Below, piece by piece: positions 58,484 to 64,000 of a DNA stretch of 64,000 nt. A program made the position numbers and the translations under genes. Source of the stretch: Symbiodinium natans (taxonomy: Eukaryota > Sar > Dinophyceae > Suessiales > Symbiodiniaceae); the NCBI GenBank assembly GCA_905221605.1, contig CAJNDS010000236.1, positions 643,501-707,500 on the forward strand, read 5' to 3'. The notes under the pieces are model-generated. The model was not told where the DNA came from. It saw nothing but the letters and a program-made list of their open reading frames with translations, and did no database searches. Every line of letters starts with the position of its first letter. Within the stretch, counting starts at the first letter, position 1.

Positions 58484-61400
58484 GTTTAGGGTTTAGGGTT
58501 TAGGGTTTAGGGTTTAGGGTTCTTGTGCGAACACCGAGGAACTCTTGAAGATCAAGAGCAAGGGCTCTGCAAAGCAGAAGGCTCATGCGCATCGCGCAAA
58601 GGCCGACCCACCTAATCAGGCGACAATTTGCATGGCATTGCCATGTGCCCAGGACCTCTAGTATTGTCGGTTTGTTTACTGATAGTTGTATCACAGTGGC
58701 CCCTTTCTTCCTTGGTTTTGTTGTTGTTCGTTTAGCCTTGTTATTAGTCGCGTAAGTCTTTGTTATTCGATTCACTCATTCAATCATTAGTCCACTGACT
58801 TGTTCATGAGTACATTAGCGCTTTCGTTGTAGTCGACAACACCCAAGAGCCTTTTGTAAAGGATAGTCCGAATCTCCTGATATCCCTTCTTCCTGTGCCG
58901 ACCTGTTGCACACATTGTGGGTGAGGCAGAAGTAGTTGAAAGTAAGGCGTGTGTTAGGTCAGGGCCCTAAACAGACATGGGGGTGGGGTCGCTTGTGGTC
59001 GACTGTGCGATACGCCCAGCTAGGAACTATGTTGGAGTTACAATAAACCTAGTAGTAGAGTAGGTAACCTTTAACCTTTTTGGGGTAGTATAATCCCCTT
59101 ATAATCCCAAAGGTTAACCTTTAATTCCCCCAGGTTACTGGACAACTAGGATAAATAACTGAGGGTTTCAACACTCATGCTGAGCATGGACGAGGCGAAA
59201 GGCAGGAAGACTGAGCCCAGACTGGATACCCAGAACAAGTTCAGCGATGTCCCGGAAGTCGATGAGCTGCAAGTGCAGAAGAAGCCAGCCAAGAAGCAGC
59301 TGCACAAACACGACGGGAAGGCCCATCCAACTTCACTCAGCTTGTGCATCTCATGCTGCGACAAAACGATAACCGCAACCCACTCTACGGCGAACAGGGC
59401 TGTGCGAAGCCAATATACGGTCATAGTCCCACAACGCTGGATTTGTTTTTCGTTCCTACTACCTTTTTCAAAACAAAACATCTCACTGCGAAAGGCGAAG
59501 CCAAGCCTGGATATGGAGCTCGACGTTTCCAGAGATCGGCGCAGCGGCTTAACCAAAGGAAAGCAAAGCTTCGGCTTTTCCGGCCACGAAGCCGTGCTTA
59601 GGGATGTTTGGAAACATTTTTTTGGGGGGTACTTTAATTACCTTAATTCCTAAGAAACAGCTACAATAATAATTTAGGGTGTGTCTCACAAGACTCAGGC
59701 AACCGGGCTTTCCATAGGATGGCTTGTCTTGTTTTCTACACACCCACACAGCCACTTTATTTCCCAGAGCCCTACATTGCTGTCGGAGCAGCTGAGGCAA
59801 AGGAAAAGGGAGCCAAGGCTTCTCTCATGCGCAAGAATGTCAATGAATTGCAGCATGTTCCAGAAGGGGAGTTTGTTGGCTTTTGTTGACTCGGTTGTGC
59901 CACTAGGTTCGCGAAAACTCAGACCCTGAAAACTCAGACCCTGAACCGAAAAGCAGCCTCCTTCCTGCAGTGGCTGTAGTCCAGTCCATGATTGCGTGTT
60001 TTGTTTTAGTTGAGGGGTGGTTTTTGATGGAGCCTTGGGGGGTGGTTTCATTCCGGGGTATGAAGCGTATAAATACTTGGATTGTGGATGTTGAACGAGG
60101 CGGGCACGAGCGATGAAGTAAAACCAATCGCATATTGTCCCGACCTGCAAGGTTCCCCTTGAGGAATCGCGCAATATGTGTAGCAGAATGTCCTGGTGCG
60201 GCGCTGCCTCCACCATGTATTCTGCTGCGGCATTCCATTTTCATTTCCATTTCCATTGCACCTTCGATGACTTTCCTTCAGCTTTGATGACGATCCTTCA
60301 CCCGAGCGCCCGCGGTCTGAGTACATGTGTGTTACAAGAGTAGTTATATAGGACCTTTCATGGTATGGTAGATGGATAATAATTCTAATGAAAAAATGTC
60401 AACTAAATATCAGAATCATATGTAATACAATGTCTAGTAGATGATTTCTCATCGTATAGAGGTATGTCCTGATAATTTTGAATCCATATCATGATATACT
60501 GATATTATAGGAGAGAGAGAGAGAACCGGATCATCGACTGACAGAATAGTAGAACAATATACTAATAATATAGAAAATGGTCACCCCCCCCCCCCCCCCC
60601 ATGATCCATATGTGTCCTTTTCTTGCTTGCCGTTCTGCACCTGCGCAAGCTTACACCTGTGGTTGAAGTGAAAAACACCGGTACTTACGACACTTTCTTG
60701 TCTTGCCATGTCTGAAGCTACAACTTGTTATTCATTGCATATAGTTTTAAACAGCAGAAATCTACAAACTCAGATTACATCTAAAGTCGCTTAGTCTTAA
60801 CAGTACAATAGTATACGTCGGTGAGGTCGTGACTTTGCTTGCTGCGCGAGACCCTTTTGAGATAGCATGGCAGAGAGTGAGAGAGCGAGAATAATGTAAT
60901 GAAACCAAAAACTCAAGTTTATAGGGTTTAGAGTTTAGGGTTTAGGGACACCATAACCACATGAATCGGAAACCTCTGGCTGCAGTGCTGCAGAAGTTGG
61001 CAATCAAGTAGAGTGGTTGCCGGCGAACCCCAAGATCGGCGCAGGGCAAGCACGGGAAGTCTCACGGCCCAACATTTGCCGTCACGACCCGGGTCTACTC
61101 CGCCGAGCTGCCGTACCTATATCCCCCTTGGGAATTATTTTTCTTTTTTGTTCATATAAAACCCAAGAGGATATTAAGCATGTTGTTTCTATTAAGGTTC
61201 TAAGGGGAGTATAGGTACCTCAAGCACTTCCTCAGCTACTACCTGCACGACTTGAAGGTGGAGCGAGTGTGCCCAGACCTAACTTTGGTCACTTTGATCC
61301 CCCCTCCACCCCTTTTCTCCCCTTGATTGAAACAAGTGAGTCTTCCGAAATGGTGGACTCCACCCTATACTTGTAGCCCCAATCAGCCTTATGCGGAGTT

Positions 61401-63510
61401 ACCACACGCTAAGCCTACCGAAGCTGCCTGAAGTCCTTACGCCCTCGGGGCATGGCAACTTAAACCGTTCGATCCTCGGGTATACAATCGCTCAGACTCT
61501 CTTCACCTGAGGTATCTCTTCTGCACCAAGAAGTCCGAGGAGAGCCAAATCCGCGCGGCTGTGAGAGGATTCGGCTTCTCGGAGAAGCAGGTGGGAGATG
61601 TTGGGATGAGTCAGGGGGCGGGCCCCCAAAGGCACCAAGGGTCAGACGGCCTGGGCGTATTAACAAGAGTTCGCTCCCCCCCCGCCCCCATCCCTGCGGG
61701 AGAAGAGAGGCTCGACAATTGAGTTTAAAAGGCGCGCCACACGAAAAAAGCTTAGGAGGCCCAGTAGACTTGACTCGGATTTGGTAGCGGATCCCACGGA
61801 GCAACCCAAAGCAGTCCCGAAATCCAGAACAGGGTCCAATATGATGGGGTGGGGCTGTCGGGTCTCTCACCCCGGCCTTTAAAGAAGGCTCGCGCAGCAG
61901 AAGACTTTGAGAGCTTCTGAGAGCTGTCCCTGAGAGGTGACTTTCGTGCGTGGCCGGCGCAACGCAAGCCTGCAGCGGCTGAACTACCATGCTGTGGCCT
62001 GGCTGCTCTTTGAAGCTAGGGGTGCTCCCGACCAAACAAAATTGAAATGTTCCGGCCGCGATGTCGAGAAGTGGAAGGATGAAGAAAATCCATGGATGGG
62101 GAAAGGGCTTTCCTTGTGGTCTCTTAAGAAATTCACCCAAAATCCGATTCTATTGAGTAAGCCCTAAATAAGTTGCAAGCAGGGAGCCACATTATGTGCG
62201 ACATCGCCCGTTGCCTCTTCAAGGTTTCAAACAGAGGCGTTAAAGTTTCCCGCACGCCTCAGGAAAGGTTTGAGTAGCAGCTGGCAGCAAAGTTCCGAAA
62301 GCCAGGCCACTGCAACAATCTTGCCTTCTCTACGATCTTCACGGTAAGACCCGGTAAAGAGGACAGCTGCTTTGCGCACCGCAGCTTTTAGCTCCTCCTG
62401 CGCTGCCTCTGGTGCAAAAACGCCCGTGTGTTTTTTCCCAGGTGCTGCTACCTAGCTATGTGTGGGGTGTGTGATGGGCAGTACTTCGATCGGGAGTTGA
62501 CAGGCTCGACCCTGTCAAGTGGCAGATTGAACGGAGAGAGCAGCCGAGGTGCACGAAGACTTCCTGCTGGATGTGGATGCTGAGCTGAGCTAAAGGGTGC
62601 AGTATCTGAGGGTCCCAGTAGTGTAAGTCATAAGGCGCGAGTAGTCTACATATAACCCTGATCATGTATCCACCTTATAGAGTCCTGAGAATACCAAGTA
62701 GGGTCAAAAACACGTACCCCTTCCGCCGCTGAATATAAGGTGTCCAAGTACTGAGTCGACTCTGGAAAGGTTGCCGCAGCATCTTGCTGTTAGGACACTG
62801 TCAGGCAACATGTCAAAAAACAAAACCGCTTGCCTTGAGATTGTAGCGCTATAGAACGGGGCTGTAACATGACGCTCCCTGCATGAGCTGGCAGGATGCC
62901 AGGCATGAACTAGATTGGAATGCATATTGATGTGAAGATGCTGTGCCCAATAGCTGCCCGAAAGCGGTCTGTTGCACCTCTTGACATCCCGCGACCATCC
63001 ATCCTTATAAGCCCCTTATAAACCTGCACCTGAAACAGGGTTCATGTTACTGTTATTGGTGAGTGTATTTACGGTTCCTGTTTTAATATTGGTGAGTGTA
63101 TAGAATTGGTGTCCCAGTGGGGATACAAGGAATATAAACTCTACACTACACCTTATTTCACCTGAGGATTGTGACGAGTTCCTGGTGCCTCCCAAAGGCG
63201 GACTCCGTGGCGTCGTCAAGTTGGATCCAGACGCAGACGCTCACCTGTGTACCTCCAACATTCCCCTACTCTACTGGGCCGTTCTTACCTTTGTTTCACA
63301 GGGGTTACACCAACAGCCTGTTTCTTTGTTTCAATGTCTCTTATGGCACACCGGAGGGTCCTTAGGCCTTGTCCTGTGAAACCGAGCCCCTGGTCTGAGG
63401 ACTCTAAACCCTAAACCCTAAACCCTATAAACCCTAAGGATGCATTCCATCTCCGATGGACCTGCTATCCCAGTGATGCGCTCGCCCTCGATGGCCAGCC
63501 CAAAGGCCTG
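58412..63510 (+). CDS. Type II membrane glycosyltransferase, GT92/DUF23-like (multi-exon span)
   Basis: Exons: 58412-58483, 58539-58601, 59195-59320, 59797-59874, 61045-61112, 61215-61268, 61512-61590, 61937-62014, 63167-63238, 63439-63510, all consistent in phase. N-terminal hydrophobic anchor, Lys-rich stem, then a catalytic region. The pieces FAVTTRVYSAELPYLKHFLS, YYLHDLKVERVYLFCTK and WLLFEDCDEFLVPPKGG follow the order of GT-A fold enzymes of the GT92 type: an opening R--E--YL-E strand, then a metal-binding D-DEF. Such enzymes transfer sugars in the Golgi or ER lumen. The 3' end is not established. Introns include a telomere-repeat intron (58484-58538) and an introner (61113-61214). Confidence 0.75.
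58484..58538. repeat. 55-bp intron made of TTTAGGG repeats
   Basis: GTTTAGGG followed by four more TTTAGGG units, then TTCTTGTGCGAACACCGAG as the 3' end. Flanking exons are phase 0/0. Confidence 0.65.
58539..58601 (+). CDS. Glycosyltransferase exon 2, Lys-rich stem
   Basis: ELLKIKSKGSAKQKAHAHRA then K, GC donor AAG|GCCGAC. In phase 0 with the exon at 59195. Confidence 0.6.
58602..59194. other. Intron region with an inverted-repeat element
   Basis: AT-richer sequence. At about 59062-59138 is an element with GTAACCTTTAACCTTTTTGG left and AAAGGTTAACCTTTAATTCC..CAGGTTAC right (family 6). Confidence 0.5.
59195..59320 (+). CDS. Glycosyltransferase exon 3, charged stem
   Basis: Forty-two codons: AKGRKTEPRLDTQNKFSDVP then EVDELQVQKKPAKKQLHKHD and GK, GC donor AAG|GCCCAT. 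The surrounding frame is open for 158 codons, but the composition changes after this point. Confidence 0.65.
59797..59874 (+). CDS. Glycosyltransferase exon 4, stem
   Basis: AKEKGAKASLMRKNVNELQH then VPEGEF, donor GTTGGC. In phase 0 with 59320 and 61045. Confidence 0.55.
59875..61044. other. Large intron region
   Basis: AT-rich, with GGAAATGAAAATGG-type simple repeat near 60235, a GA run at 60512, a C run at 60585-60600 and TTTAGGG units at 60925-60948. No supported exon. Confidence 0.45.
61045..61112 (+). CDS. Glycosyltransferase exon 5
   Basis: GGCGCAG acceptor; GKHGKSHGPTFAVTTRVYSA then EL and a split Pro codon. It joins without gap to YLKHFLSYYL after removal of the 102-bp introner. Confidence 0.8.
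61113..61214. mobile_element. Introner: a 102-bp element forming a whole intron
   Basis: Intron GTACCTATATCCCCC...GGGGAGTATAG. The exon after it begins GTACCT, duplicating the first six intron bases. Inverted termini CTATATCCCCCTT and AAGGGGAGTATAG. The same element occurs at 13089-13189. Confidence 0.85.
61215..61268 (+). CDS. Glycosyltransferase exon 6
   Basis: YLKHFLSYYLHDLKVER plus a split Val codon; donor GTGCCC. It joins to YLFCTKK in phase. Confidence 0.8.
61512..61590 (+). CDS. Glycosyltransferase exon 7
   Basis: YLFCTKKSEESQIRAAVRGF then GFSEKQ, donor GTGGGA. The 226-codon minus frame over this area is a shadow. Confidence 0.75.
61937..62014 (+). CDS. Glycosyltransferase exon 8 (AWLLFE)
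   Basis: VTFVRGRRNASLQRLNYHAV then AWLLFE, GC donor GAA|GCTAGG. In phase 0 it joins DCDEFLVPP, restoring the WLL--D-DEF motif. Confidence 0.75.
62015..63166. other. Large intron region with unassigned coding-like patches
   Basis: The frame continues open to about 62167. Patches near 62190-62240 (SHIMCDIARCLF) and 62281-62342 (LAAKFRKPGHCNNLAFSTIF with a GTAAGA donor) look exonic but are not needed for the glycosyltransferase motif order; they could be alternative exons. Confidence 0.4.
63167..63238 (+). CDS. Glycosyltransferase exon 9 with DCDEF
   Basis: TCACCTGAG acceptor; DCDEFLVPPKGGLRGVVKLD then PDAD. The D-DEF acidic motif is the expected metal/nucleotide-sugar site. GC donor is likely; the frame stays open further. 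Confidence 0.8.
63403..63437. repeat. CCCTAAA array ending in an acceptor
   Basis: C-rich units whose last one, CCCTAAG, supplies the AG acceptor of exon 63439. Confidence 0.85.
63439..63510 (+). CDS. Glycosyltransferase exon 10
   Basis: DAFHLRWTCYPSDALALDGQ then PKGL; donor GTGTTTAGGG. Phase 0 at both ends. What follows is uncertain. Confidence 0.65.
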
Positions 63511-63598
63511 GTGTTTAGGGTTTAGGGTGTAGGGTTTAGGGTTTAGGGTTTAGGGTTTAGGGTTTAGGGTTTGAAGCGTGATTGTTTTGATTTGACAG
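63511..63598. repeat. TTTAGGG array beginning at a donor, probable short intron
   Basis: GTGTTTAGGG plus about eight more units, then a T-rich tract and TTTGACAG. An 88-bp candidate telomere-repeat intron. Confidence 0.6.
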
Positions 63599-63740
63599 GG
63601 TTTTGGATGACAAGTGTACAGGGTCTCGCTGTCACGAGTGTCGGACTGCTTGTGTGTCCATCTCTGGTGTTGCAAGTCCGGCCCTCAGCTAATACAGCCA
63701 GGGGCTCCGATCTGGCTAGTCCCCAAGTCCAGTGGCAAAA
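63599..63740 (+). CDS. Unassigned frame after the last telomere-repeat intron
   Basis: One frame reads FWMTSVQGLAVTSVGLLVCP; phase 0 continuation from the previous exon would instead stop at once (TGA at 63608). The reading is not settled. Confidence 0.25.
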
Positions 63741-63767
63741 AGGGTTTAGGGTTTAGGGTTTAGGGTT
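63741..63767. repeat. TTTAGGG array
   Basis: Four G-rich units. The window ends at 63983-64000 with CCCTAAA units in the opposite orientation. Confidence 0.95.
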
Positions 63768-64000
63768 AACAGGAATAATTACGCAGGGATTTGGGAGGAG
63801 AAAGAGTTTGCTTGGGGTCCTGTCCTTAAAGTGATGGCAGCAGGCCCTGTGGGATGTGTTGCTTGAGGCTCTGGGTCTCATGTTATTGTGCTGTCATGTT
63901 CTAGAATCCCGAATTGAAGAAAAGCGGCGGATCCCACGTAAAGTCTATTGCAGTCAGATGGTGTTTCAGATCCTTGGTTAGCCCTAAACCCTAAACCCCA

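Noticed and set aside
59177-59650. Single 158-codon gene
   Set aside because: Only the first part (59195-59320) has coding composition and phase with neighbouring exons; the rest changes character after the GC donor.
61460-62140. Minus-strand frame of 226 codons, the longest in the window
   Set aside because: It overlaps two phase-consistent + exons of the glycosyltransferase and has no domain; a shadow of GC-rich coding sequence on the other strand.

Overview
The window reads as nuclear DNA of a dinoflagellate, probably from the Symbiodinium/Polarella side of the group (inference). The reasons are: TTTAGGG-type telomere repeats scattered through the interior; genes broken into exons of about 35-135 bp; introns with GC or GA as well as GT donors; and conserved eukaryotic protein domains, nearly all on the + strand. 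No bacterial operon, tRNA, rRNA or CRISPR array was seen. Almost no gene here is one long open frame. Genes were found by chaining short in-phase exon islands between AG acceptors and GT/GC/GA donors, so every exon edge is a hand prediction.

Layout. (1) 1-7 kb: exon islands of an unrecognised Ala/Glu-rich product. (2) 7.49-13.08 kb: an island bounded by inverted GGATCAA-type arrays. It holds a GC-rich 1.25-kb tandem duplication, several minisatellites and a 100-N gap. (3) 13.6-26 kb: many in-phase exons of a long coiled-coil protein, interrupted by a 2.15-kb AT-rich element with inverted ends. (4) 27.2-39.6 kb: a signal-peptide exon, then unassigned exons, ending in a clear MOSC domain with a stop at 39616. 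(5) 40.8-51 kb: an Ariadne-type RBR E3 ubiquitin ligase with all its domains recoverable (acidic N-terminus, UBA-like, RING1, IBR, RING2, Ariadne domain). (6) 52.1-57.3 kb: a second Ala-rich coiled-coil gene with a clear 3' end. (7) 57.87-58.39 kb: a small Lys-rich secreted product. (8) 58.4-63.5 kb: a type II membrane glycosyltransferase resembling GT92/DUF23.

The most unusual feature is the introns. Telomere-type repeats sit inside them and in several cases supply the 5' splice site. Introns 54562-54641 (80 bp) and 58484-58538 (55 bp) are almost entirely TTTAGGG repeat and keep the reading frame. Other introns carry families of short inverted-repeat elements (introner/MITE-like), some with direct repeats at the ends. 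One of them, 61113-61214, forms exactly the whole intron between two conserved glycosyltransferase exons. The window therefore suggests two routes of intron seeding: MITE-like introners and interstitial telomere repeats.

The genes appear functionally unrelated (ubiquitination, MOSC-type redox/sulfur chemistry, glycosylation, coiled-coil scaffolds). Their common orientation fits the unidirectional gene arrays known in dinoflagellates.
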